Shown here in pieces: positions 14,932 through 21,734 of a stretch of 21,734 nucleotides of DNA; position 1 is the stretch's first letter, and every line of letters starts with the position of its first letter. The notes beneath the pieces are model-generated. The model was not told where the DNA came from and ran no database searches. It worked only from the letters and a program-made list of their open reading frames with translations. The stretch comes from Bermanella sp034111105 (lineage in GTDB: Bacteria > Pseudomonadota > Gammaproteobacteria > Pseudomonadales > Oceanobacteraceae). Where the stretch lies: assembly GCA_034111105.1 (NCBI GenBank), contig JAWUXY010000017.1:1-21734 (forward strand), in the 5' to 3' direction. The position numbers and the translations under genes were made by a program.

Positions 14932-16374
14932 ATGAACGTGATTCGCTTTTGTTTAAATGGAAACTGGATTGAAGAGCACGATATTGATCCAAACTGGACC
15001 GTATTACGCTACCTTCGCACCAATAAAAGGCAGCTTGCTGCAAAAGAAGGCTGCGCTGGCGGCGATTGCGGCGCGTGCTCTATTTTAGTGGGGCAGCAAA
15101 CCCATACGGGCGAATTTGAGTATCAGGCGATCAATGGCTGCATTACATTGTTGGGCAGCTTGCATGGTCAGTTTATTGTTACGGTTGAAGGGCTTAAAGA
15201 AGCCGAACAGTTGCACCCAGTGCAACAAGCCATGGTCGATAAACACGGTTCACAATGTGGCTTTTGCACGCCGGGCATTGTTTCAGCACTAACCGCACTG
15301 CACTTTAATCGCCTGCATAACAAACAAGGCCCAGCTTCGGATCATGACATTCACATCGCTTTGTCAGGCAATTTATGCCGTTGTACAGGTTACCGCTCGA
15401 TCATGGATGCGGCTCATGCCATGTTTGATTACCCAGTACCCGCGCCAACCGCCGTTATTAACCAAGCGGCTGTCATGCAGTTTGACCCAATGGACAACAC
15501 CAAAACAACGGCCGCTTACCTAGAAAAAGATGGCCGACATTTATATGTGCCGCAATCAGAGCAAGACTTACAAACGCTTTTAACCACCTTACCAGATGCC
15601 AAGTTATGGGCAGGGGGGACCGATCTAGGTTTAGAAATTACGCAGCAATTTAAACAGTTTGATCGCATTATTAGTTTGCATCAAATTGCATCATTAAAAG
15701 CCGTGACCCATTCACAAAAAGAAGTTCGCATTGGTGCCATGCTCACTTATAGCGAAAGTGAAACGGTACTGGCAAAACATTTTCCTTCGTTTGTCCAACT
15801 TATTGAACGTATTGGCTCACGCCAAATTCGTAACTTGGGCACATTAGGGGGGAATGTGGCTAATGGTTCGCCCATTGGTGACACGCCCCCCGTCTTTTTT
15901 GCACTCAATGCTCGCTTGGTTTTATCCAGTGCACAGGGAGAACGTGAAATTGCGATACAAGATTTTTACCATGGTTACAAACAAACGGATTTAAAAGCGG
16001 GCGAATATTTAAAGGCCATAGCAATTCCTAAATTGTCGGCGCAACAACGATTGCATGTATTTAAAATAAGCAAACGTAAAGACGATGATATTTCAGCAGT
16101 GTTAATGGCTGTCATGATTGAGCATGATAATAAAACAATTATTGATGCGCGCATTGCCTGTGGTGGCATGGCAGCGACACCCTTGCATGCAGTAAAAACA
16201 CAAGCCGCTTTAATCGGTAAACCGTTTAACCTTGCAAGCTTTGAAGCCGCAAGTGATGAAATCGCACAGGATTATTCGCCGATTAAAGATGTTAGGGCAA
16301 CAAAAGAATATCGCTTAAACGTAGCCAAAAATTTAATCATCAAAACCGGCTTAGAATGCTTGGGAGGGCTTTAA
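14932..16374 (+). CDS. xdhA: Xanthine dehydrogenase small subunit (2Fe-2S and FAD)
   Basis: A 480-residue cytoplasmic subunit. The N-terminal ferredoxin-like domain has C41, C46, C49 and C70 (CAGGDCGAC). The second 2Fe-2S domain has C109, C112, C149 and C151 (CGFCTPG and NLCRCTGYR). The FAD domain begins near residue 200 with LWAGGTDLGLEITQ and RQIRNLGTLGGNVANGSPIGDTPP, and a CO dehydrogenase flavoprotein-type C-terminus follows. It passes electrons from the Mo site to NAD. ATG 14932 abuts AGAGGT with no spacing, so GTG 14938, 6 nt past that Shine-Dalgarno, may be the true start; the family N-terminus fits it well (MIRFCLNG). First gene of the xdhABC-alc-uraD-hiuH-allA series. Confidence 0.95.
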   Translation: MNVIRFCLNGNWIEEHDIDPNWTVLRYLRTNKRQLAAKEGCAGGDCGACSILVGQQTHTGEFEYQAINGCITLLGSLHGQFIVTVEGLKEAEQLHPVQQAMVDKHGSQCGFCTPGIVSALTALHFNRLHNKQGPASDHDIHIALSGNLCRCTGYRSIMDAAHAMFDYPVPAPTAVINQAAVMQFDPMDNTKTTAAYLEKDGRHLYVPQSEQDLQTLLTTLPDAKLWAGGTDLGLEITQQFKQFDRIISLHQIASLKAVTHSQKEVRIGAMLTYSESETVLAKHFPSFVQLIERIGSRQIRNLGTLGGNVANGSPIGDTPPVFFALNARLVLSSAQGEREIAIQDFYHGYKQTDLKAGEYLKAIAIPKLSAQQRLHVFKISKRKDDDISAVLMAVMIEHDNKTIIDARIACGGMAATPLHAVKTQAALIGKPFNLASFEAASDEIAQDYSPIKDVRATKEYRLNVAKNLIIKTGLECLGGL

Positions 16375-16375
16375 T

Positions 16376-18736
16376 ATGAGTTTTATGTCGTCAAAACTTG
16401 AGCCTTATTCCGTGCGCAGAAAACGCCCAGCAAAAGGCAAAATTGGCAAAGATCAAAAACATGAAAGTGCTGATAAACACGTAACAGGCGATGCGATTTA
16501 TATTGATGACATGCTTGAACTGGCAGGCACTCTGCATATGGCCGTGGGGTTAAGTCGTGAAGCCCATGCTGAAATTATCAGCATGGATTTATCCGCAGTT
16601 AAATCAGCCGATGGCATAGTTGATGTGGTTGTGTTTGATGACGTGCCAGGCGAAACCGACATTGGACCTGTTTTTAAAGGGGACCCTATTTTTGCAAAAG
16701 AAAAAGTGGAATACATTGGCCAGCCATTATTTGCCGTTGCCGCCACTAGTTTTGAAGACGCTAAACGTGCAGTTTTGTTAGCAAAGGTCGAATATAAAAC
16801 GCTACCTGCTGTATTAGAAGTAGAAGATGCCCTTAAAAATAATTTTTTTGTTCATCCAACACACACTATGAGTAAAGGTGACTTTGCAAGCGCCATTAAA
16901 AATGCACCCAACCAACTGCGAGGTGAAGTGTATGTAAAAGGCCAAGAACATTTTTATTTAGAAACGCAAGTCAGTTATGTTGTACCCACTGAAGACAAAG
17001 GCATGAAAGTCTACACCTCAAGCCAGCACCCAAGTGAAGTACAAAAATTAGTATCCGAAGTACTCGATTTACCCATTAACTATGTGCAAACAGAAGTGCG
17101 TCGCATGGGCGGCGGTTTCGGTGGTAAAGAAACCCAAGCGGCTCCTTGGGCATGTATGGCGGCTATTTTAGCAAACCGTTTACAGCAACCAGTTAAAGCG
17201 CGACTTGCTCGCCAAGACGATATGGTAATGACAGGCAAGCGCCACGATTTTTTAAATCGTTACACAGTGGGCTTTGACGATGACGGTAAGTTAATCGGCA
17301 GTGATATTATGGTGGCGGGTAAATGTGGTTTTAGCCCTGATCTTTCAAGTTCTATTGTGGATCGCGCCATGTTTCATAGTGACAATGCTTATAACTTACA
17401 AGATGCGCGAGTAGTCGGACATCGTTGTAAAACGCATACGGTTTCTAATACGGCATTTCGAGGTTTTGGCGGCCCGCAGGGCACAATGGTTGCTGAATTG
17501 ATTATTGATGATGTGGCGCGCAAAGTAGGTAAAGATCCCTTAGATATACGTAAAATAAATTTATATAAAAATGGTGATACTACGCATTATGGCCAGCCGA
17601 TCGAGCATTACCATATGGCTGAACTCATTGAGCAATTAGAGGCTGAAAGTGAATACCGTCAGCGTCGCCAAAACATAACCGAATTTAATCAGCAGCACGT
17701 TTATAAAAAACGAGGCCTTGCTTTAACGCCGGTAAAATTTGGTATTTCGTTTACTGCGCAACACTTAAACCAGGCTGGTGCGTTAGTTCATATTTACACA
17801 GATGGCAGCATACACATTAATCATGGTGGCACAGAAATGGGCCAAGGTTTATTTACCAAGGTTGCACAAATTGTTGCCAATGAATTTGATGTGGATTTAG
17901 ATACCGTACAAGTAAGCAGTACGAATACAGAAAAAGTCCCGAACACATCGCCCACTGCTGCATCATCAGGCACTGACTTAAACGGCAAGGCCGCCCAAAA
18001 TGCGTGCATCACGATCAAGCAACGATTAATTGAATTTGCTTGTGAAAAATTCAGCGTGAGTCACGATGATATTCGCTTTGAACATAATCATGTGATCATT
18101 CAAACCAGCCGTGGCACAGAGGAATTTGATTTTGCTTCGTTTGTGCAAATGGCTTATGAACATCGTGTGTCACTTTCAAGTACGGGGTTTTATAAAACGC
18201 CAAAGATTCATTACAACCGAGACAATGCCACAGGCCGTCCGTTCTTTTATTTTTCATTGGGTGCCGCGTGCAGCGAAGTGGAGATCGATACTTTGACGGG
18301 TGAGTACACCGTATTGCGTACCGACATTCTTCATGACGTGGGTCAGTCAATCAACCCAGCGATCGATATCGGGCAGATTGAAGGGGGATTTATTCAAGGC
18401 ATGGGTTGGTTAACCACTGAAGAATTAAACTGGGATGAAACGGGTCGCTTAATTTCAAATGGACCTGCCAATTATAAAATCCCAACATCCAGCGACATGC
18501 CACCTATTTTTAATGTGCGGTTGTTTGACCGACCAAACGATGTACAAACCATTTACAACTCAAAAGCCGTGGGCGAGCCCCCACTGATGTTGGGAATGTC
18601 CGTATGGTTAGCGTTACGTGATGCAGCGGCCAGTGTTGCGGACTATAAAGTTGCGCCGCCCATGGACACACCCGCCACACCTGAGCGTGTTTTAAATGCG
18701 GTGATGTTTGCACAAAAACATAAGGCATCCTTATGA
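16376..18736 (+). CDS. xdhB: Xanthine dehydrogenase molybdenum-binding subunit
   Basis: A 786-residue large subunit that hydroxylates hypoxanthine to xanthine and xanthine to urate. It shows GDAIYIDD near the N-terminus, the molybdopterin-contact motifs MGGGFGGKETQ and FRGFGGPQG, GTEMGQGLFTKVAQ, and near the C-terminus KAVGEPPLMLG with the putative catalytic base Glu at residue 734. Length and motifs are complete. It starts 1 nt after the xdhA stop, with Shine-Dalgarno GGGAGG before ATG 16376, so the two subunits are tightly coupled. Its last codons overlap the xdhC start. Confidence 0.96.
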   Translation: MSFMSSKLEPYSVRRKRPAKGKIGKDQKHESADKHVTGDAIYIDDMLELAGTLHMAVGLSREAHAEIISMDLSAVKSADGIVDVVVFDDVPGETDIGPVFKGDPIFAKEKVEYIGQPLFAVAATSFEDAKRAVLLAKVEYKTLPAVLEVEDALKNNFFVHPTHTMSKGDFASAIKNAPNQLRGEVYVKGQEHFYLETQVSYVVPTEDKGMKVYTSSQHPSEVQKLVSEVLDLPINYVQTEVRRMGGGFGGKETQAAPWACMAAILANRLQQPVKARLARQDDMVMTGKRHDFLNRYTVGFDDDGKLIGSDIMVAGKCGFSPDLSSSIVDRAMFHSDNAYNLQDARVVGHRCKTHTVSNTAFRGFGGPQGTMVAELIIDDVARKVGKDPLDIRKINLYKNGDTTHYGQPIEHYHMAELIEQLEAESEYRQRRQNITEFNQQHVYKKRGLALTPVKFGISFTAQHLNQAGALVHIYTDGSIHINHGGTEMGQGLFTKVAQIVANEFDVDLDTVQVSSTNTEKVPNTSPTAASSGTDLNGKAAQNACITIKQRLIEFACEKFSVSHDDIRFEHNHVIIQTSRGTEEFDFASFVQMAYEHRVSLSSTGFYKTPKIHYNRDNATGRPFFYFSLGAACSEVEIDTLTGEYTVLRTDILHDVGQSINPAIDIGQIEGGFIQGMGWLTTEELNWDETGRLISNGPANYKIPTSSDMPPIFNVRLFDRPNDVQTIYNSKAVGEPPLMLGMSVWLALRDAAASVADYKVAPPMDTPATPERVLNAVMFAQKHKASL

Positions 18737-19605
18737 AAACACAGCACTGGTATGAGGCCGTCGTAAAATGCGAACAACAAGGTCAAGCCTATGTGTTGGC
18801 CACCGTGATGGGGGCGGCTGGTTCTGTGCCTCGTGATCAAGGCAGTAAGATGGTCATCACAGCCGATCAACAATACGACACACTAGGCGGCGGTCATCTT
18901 GAATACAAAGTCGTGCAACACGCGCAACAACTATTAGCCGATCAAGCCGTTGGTAACTATGTTGAGCACTTCTCATTGGGCGCAAGTTTAGGGCAATGCT
19001 GCGGTGGCAGTGTCAGTGTGTTGTTTGAAAGTTTCGAGATAAAAGGATTGAACCTAACGGTATTTGGTGCGGGCCATGTTGCAAAAGCGTTAATGGCTAT
19101 TTTATCGCAATTGCCAGGCAGGGTACGTTGGGTCGACAGCCGTGAAAGCATGTTTCCCGATGAACCGTTTCACAATATAGAAATCATCCACAGCGAACAT
19201 TCTGTTGATGTCATGCAAGCGGTTCCATTAAACAGCCAAGTGCTAATACTCACACATAATCACCAATTGGATTTCGAACTGGTTGAATGTGCGTTAAAGC
19301 GTGGCGACTTATCGTATGTGGGTTGTATTGGTTCGGATACAAAAGCGCAGCGATTTGAAATGCGTTTGCAGCATAAAGACTTTGCACAAGATGTAATTGA
19401 TTCGCTCATATGCCCAGTAGGCGAGCTTAGTATTGCGGGCAAATTACCCATGGAAGTGGCGGTTTCTATTTCAGCGCAATTAATCAAACATATAGCGCTA
19501 CATAAGCCTGCAACCAATATCCGCCAAGGTGTTAGCTGGCAAACCATTAAACACGATTTAGTCAAAGGGCCAGTGCAGTCTGCTACGCCGAATAAAGTTA
19601 AATAA
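18733..19605 (+). CDS. xdhC: Xanthine dehydrogenase accessory protein XdhC
   Basis: A 290-residue cytoplasmic maturation factor that binds molybdenum cofactor and helps its sulfuration and insertion into XdhB. The N-terminal CoxI/XdhC domain includes ATVMGAAGSVPRDQGSKM and LGGGHLEYKV. A C-terminal Rossmann-like domain includes LTVFGAGHVAKALM and SYVGCIGSDTKAQRF. The 4-bp ATGA overlap with xdhB (18733-18736) indicates translational coupling. It is complete, of normal family length, and in the usual third position of the xdhABC operon. Confidence 0.95.
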   Translation: MKTQHWYEAVVKCEQQGQAYVLATVMGAAGSVPRDQGSKMVITADQQYDTLGGGHLEYKVVQHAQQLLADQAVGNYVEHFSLGASLGQCCGGSVSVLFESFEIKGLNLTVFGAGHVAKALMAILSQLPGRVRWVDSRESMFPDEPFHNIEIIHSEHSVDVMQAVPLNSQVLILTHNHQLDFELVECALKRGDLSYVGCIGSDTKAQRFEMRLQHKDFAQDVIDSLICPVGELSIAGKLPMEVAVSISAQLIKHIALHKPATNIRQGVSWQTIKHDLVKGPVQSATPNKVK

Positions 19606-19632
19606 CTGAACATTATTTTAAAAAATTAAAGT

Positions 19633-19649
19633 CCATAATAATTTTATGG
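19633..19649 (+). repeat. Short inverted repeat before the alc ribosome-binding site
   Basis: CCATAA (19633-19638) and TTATGG (19644-19649) flank a 5-nt loop and end 1 nt before Shine-Dalgarno AGGAG (19651-19655) of alc. It is a weak, AT-rich stem or a possible protein site in the 56-bp xdhC-alc gap, the widest spacer in the catabolic gene series. Confidence 0.3.
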
Positions 19650-19661
19650 CAGGAGAAAAAA

Positions 19662-20654
19662 TTGAACGTAGAACAACACCCATATAATACTTGGATCGAT
19701 TTAGTCAGCCGTCGCCTTGGTGGTCAAACACTCGATTGCAGTGATGATTTTTTTGCCGAAATGGAAAATCTATTAAAACCCGATGCACCGGTGTTTATTT
19801 TTGATAAGTACACCGATCGAGGCAAATGGATGGATGGCTGGGAAAGTCGCCGCAAGCGTGTGGTCGGTCATGACTGGTGTGTCATTAAGCTAGGTGCACA
19901 AGGCATCGTACATGGCGTTAATGTTTGTACGCGTCACTTTGCCGGTAATGCGCCGCAAAAGGTCTCTATAGAAGCGTGCTCGATTCAAGGCGCACCGTTA
20001 TCGGATACCAATTGGGTGACTATTTTAGAAACATCCGATGTTAAACCCGATAGCGATAACTTTTTTGATATCGAAAGCTCAAACGAATGGACCCACGTAC
20101 GCTTGAATATTTTTCCAGATGGCGGTGTTGCCCGTTTACGAGTGTACGGCGAGCCGAGTATTAATTGGGATTGGTTCTTGCCAAATGAGCCGATTGATTT
20201 AGCGTACATTAAAAATGGCGCACGCCCGCTGGCTTGTAGTGACATGTTTTTCTCGTCAATGGAAAATTTAATCATGCCAGATCGCGGCAAGAACATGGGG
20301 GATGGTTGGGAGACCAAACGCCGTCGCGGTGGTCGTGAATGTGATTGGATTATTATTAAATTAGGCGCGGTGGGCAGCATTGAAAAAGTCGTAGTCGATA
20401 CAGCACACTTTAAAGGTAACTTCCCAGATAGCTTTACATTAGAAGCAGTTTTACTTGAATCAGGGCAAATGCCAGATGATACAACGCAATGGCAAACCGT
20501 GATTAATCAAACCAAATTAAGCGCTGATGCGGAACATTTTTATAAAGATAACGTGGTGAGTGCTGGTCAGCAATTTAGTCACATTCGTTTGAATATGTAT
20601 CCAGATGGTGGCATTAGCCGTTTGCGTGTTATTGGTTATCCACAACGAGGCTGA
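19662..20654 (+). CDS. alc: Allantoicase
   Basis: A 330-residue enzyme that hydrolyses allantoate to ureidoglycolate and urea. It consists of two tandem allantoicase domains, as in the family. Domain 1 (about 15-165) has DCSDDFFAEMENLLKP, GWESRRKR, HDWCVIKLG and HVRLNIFPDGGVARLRVYG. Domain 2 (about 185-328) has ACSDMFFSSMENLIMP, GWETKRRR, CDWIIIKLG and HIRLNMYPDGGISRLRVIG. The start is TTG 19662, set by Shine-Dalgarno AGGAG with 6 nt spacing; the ATG at 19646 is out of frame. It follows xdhC by 56 bp, and uraD starts 1 nt after its stop. The sequence is complete. Confidence 0.96.
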   Translation: MNVEQHPYNTWIDLVSRRLGGQTLDCSDDFFAEMENLLKPDAPVFIFDKYTDRGKWMDGWESRRKRVVGHDWCVIKLGAQGIVHGVNVCTRHFAGNAPQKVSIEACSIQGAPLSDTNWVTILETSDVKPDSDNFFDIESSNEWTHVRLNIFPDGGVARLRVYGEPSINWDWFLPNEPIDLAYIKNGARPLACSDMFFSSMENLIMPDRGKNMGDGWETKRRRGGRECDWIIIKLGAVGSIEKVVVDTAHFKGNFPDSFTLEAVLLESGQMPDDTTQWQTVINQTKLSADAEHFYKDNVVSAGQQFSHIRLNMYPDGGISRLRVIGYPQRG

Positions 20655-20655
20655 T

Positions 20656-21168
20656 ATGACACTTGATGACATTAATCAATTAAACAGCGAGCAAGCGCAA
20701 CAAGCGTTTGCAAGTTGCTGCTCCAGTGATAGCTGGATCAATGCCATGGCCGCTGCACGACCGTTTGCAAGTGATGAAGCAATGCATCAAACCGCATTAA
20801 CGATCTGGAATTGCTTAAGCGAAGCGGATTACCTTCAGGCATTTGAAGGGCATCCTAAGATTGGTGATGTAAACAGCTTGCGAGAAAAATACGCCAGCAC
20901 CAAAGGCCTTGCTTCTAATGAGCAAAGTGGTGTTGATAACGCCAATGAACAAACATTATTGGATCTCGCCGATGCCAATGATGTTTACTTTGAAAAACAT
21001 GGTTTCATTTTTATTGTGTATGCAACCGGTAAAAGTGCAGCTCAAATGTTAAAAATATTACGCAGTCGTTTACCGAATGATCGCCACACTGAAATACAAA
21101 ACGCAGCAATTGAACAAAGTAAAATCACGGCGCTGCGCATTAATAAACTGTTAGGTTTCGTTGAATAA
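20656..21168 (+). CDS. uraD: 2-oxo-4-hydroxy-4-carboxy-5-ureidoimidazoline (OHCU) decarboxylase
   Basis: A 170-residue enzyme that converts OHCU stereospecifically to S-allantoin. Family motifs are present: FEGHPKIGDVNSLREKY with putative catalytic His at residue 66, SNEQSGVDNA with Glu 89, and FIFIVYATGKSAAQMLKILRSRLPND. ATG 20656 directly follows the alc stop (1 nt gap), giving a normal-length N-terminus; a longer upstream frame reads back through the end of alc and is rejected. It works one step after the HIU hydrolase encoded next to it. Confidence 0.95.
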   Translation: MTLDDINQLNSEQAQQAFASCCSSDSWINAMAAARPFASDEAMHQTALTIWNCLSEADYLQAFEGHPKIGDVNSLREKYASTKGLASNEQSGVDNANEQTLLDLADANDVYFEKHGFIFIVYATGKSAAQMLKILRSRLPNDRHTEIQNAAIEQSKITALRINKLLGFVE

Positions 21169-21181
21169 AATAAGGATGAAT

Positions 21182-21523
21182 ATGAAAAGTCCAATCACAA
21201 CCCATATATTAGATGTGAACCTAGGCAAGCCTGCAACGAATGTGGCCGTCACGTTATACAAAATAGAACATGGCGATCATATTGAAATAGCAGAAGGCAA
21301 AACCAACAGTGATGGTCGTATTGTCGATTGGATGGGGAACGCACAGCGTGAATCTGGCGTGTATCGCATTACTTTTGATACAGACGGCTATTTTAAAAGC
21401 TTAAATCAAAACTGCTTCTACCCAAGCGTTAGCATTGATTTTAAAATTGAGCACCCTAATGAACATTACCATGTGCCATTATTGATCACTGCACATGGTT
21501 ACTCTACTTATAGAGGCTCTTAA
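21182..21523 (+). CDS. hiuH: 5-hydroxyisourate hydrolase (transthyretin-like)
   Basis: A 113-residue enzyme that hydrolyses 5-hydroxyisourate, the product of urate oxidation, to OHCU. It shows the family signature ITTHILDVNLGKPA with His 8, Arg 46 in DGRI, and His 97 in HYHVPLL. The C-terminal tetrapeptide is YRGS (110-113), which separates HIU hydrolases from transthyretin. ATG 21182 is chosen because AAGG (21172-21175) is 6 nt upstream; ATG 21176, in frame, has no spacing to it. It lies 13 bp after uraD and overlaps allA by 1 bp. It is also called pucM or uraH in some organisms. Confidence 0.95.
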   Translation: MKSPITTHILDVNLGKPATNVAVTLYKIEHGDHIEIAEGKTNSDGRIVDWMGNAQRESGVYRITFDTDGYFKSLNQNCFYPSVSIDFKIEHPNEHYHVPLLITAHGYSTYRGS

Positions 21524-21734
21524 TGGCTACGGTGATTCAACTCACGCCTGAACGATTAACTGAGCAGGCTTTTGCGATATTTGGCGATGTTATTCATATT
21601 GATGATAATGACCAGAGCATCAAGCCAATTATGATTAACGAAGGCACCACGGAGCGTTTCCATAAATTGGCAACCGTTGAGCTTAACGGCAAAAAAAAGT
21701 TTGACGGCGCACAAAACGCGCAAGCGATTATGAG
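21523..21734 (+). CDS. allA: Ureidoglycolate lyase, 5' part (cut by window end)
   Basis: Seventy codons are present before the window ends. The segment AFAIFGDVIHIDD (16-28) and INEGTTERFHKLA (38-50) matches the ureidoglycolate lyase/hydrolase family, whose E. coli member has INNGLVERYHDLA in the equivalent place. The enzyme splits ureidoglycolate to glyoxylate and urea, completing the allantoate branch begun by allantoicase. The start codon overlaps the hiuH stop (TAATG), indicating translational coupling. The C-terminal part is not visible. Confidence 0.9.
   Translation, partial: MATVIQLTPERLTEQAFAIFGDVIHIDDNDQSIKPIMINEGTTERFHKLATVELNGKKKFDGAQNAQAIM

Noticed and set aside
20605..20655. A longer N-terminus for uraD starting at 20605.
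   Set aside because: It would overlap the coding end of alc, and the ATG at 20656 gives the standard protein length right after the alc stop.
1..21734. Mobile elements, CRISPR arrays, defence systems, tRNA or rRNA genes.
   Set aside because: No transposase or integrase frames, no regularly spaced direct repeats, and no tRNA-like or rRNA segments were seen; gene density and order look like stable chromosome.

Overview
This window is a chromosomal segment of a gammaproteobacterium of moderate GC content. It carries the conserved nusA-infB-rbfA-truB-rpsO-pnp translation/RNA block in the order known from Escherichia coli and its relatives. The protein repertoire (Tsx-type porin, BASS transporter, xdhABC with alc-uraD-hiuH-allA) suggests a marine, Oceanospirillales-like bacterium, but that placement is a low-confidence guess. 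I see no tRNA, rRNA, CRISPR array, insertion sequence, integrase or attachment site.

Positions 1-6746 (+ strand): the 3' end of nusA, then infB (IF2), rbfA, truB, rpsO and pnp. Several RNA hairpins punctuate the block. Two back-to-back stems lie between infB and rbfA, an intrinsic terminator follows rpsO, two stem-loops lie in the pnp leader, and two hairpins follow pnp. Positions 6925-9499 (+ strand) hold three apparently separate units. They are a SlyD-type FKBP prolyl isomerase with its own terminator, a two-TM potassium-channel-like protein with a cysteine-containing N-terminus and pentapeptide repeats, and a BASS-family sodium symporter.

Positions 9581-21734 form a purine uptake and catabolism locus. 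On the - strand are a RutR-like TetR regulator and, beyond a terminator, a gene set consisting of a two-domain ABC ATPase, two permeases and a Tsx-type outer-membrane channel. Together these resemble a nucleoside/purine uptake route across both membranes. On the + strand, diverging from the transporter, are xdhA-xdhB-xdhC (xanthine dehydrogenase and its maturation factor), allantoicase, OHCU decarboxylase (uraD), HIU hydrolase and the start of ureidoglycolate lyase (allA), which is cut by the window edge. These encode hypoxanthine/xanthine to urate, HIU to OHCU to allantoin, and allantoate to ureidoglycolate to glyoxylate plus urea. Urate oxidase, allantoinase and guanine deaminase are not in the window, nor is a substrate-binding lipoprotein for the ABC transporter.

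The 253-259 bp divergent region between the transporter and xdhA contains a 16-bp palindrome whose core differs at one position from the RutR consensus as I recall it. A second, degenerate copy lies 83 bp away, and a perfect 7-bp inverted repeat overlaps a plausible xdhA promoter. Together with the nearby rutR-like gene this supports a model, not proven, in which one TetR-family repressor controls both purine import and breakdown. No single gene family here looks wholly new. The most interesting points are the regulatory architecture, the unusual sensor-channel protein and the tandem hairpins before rbfA.
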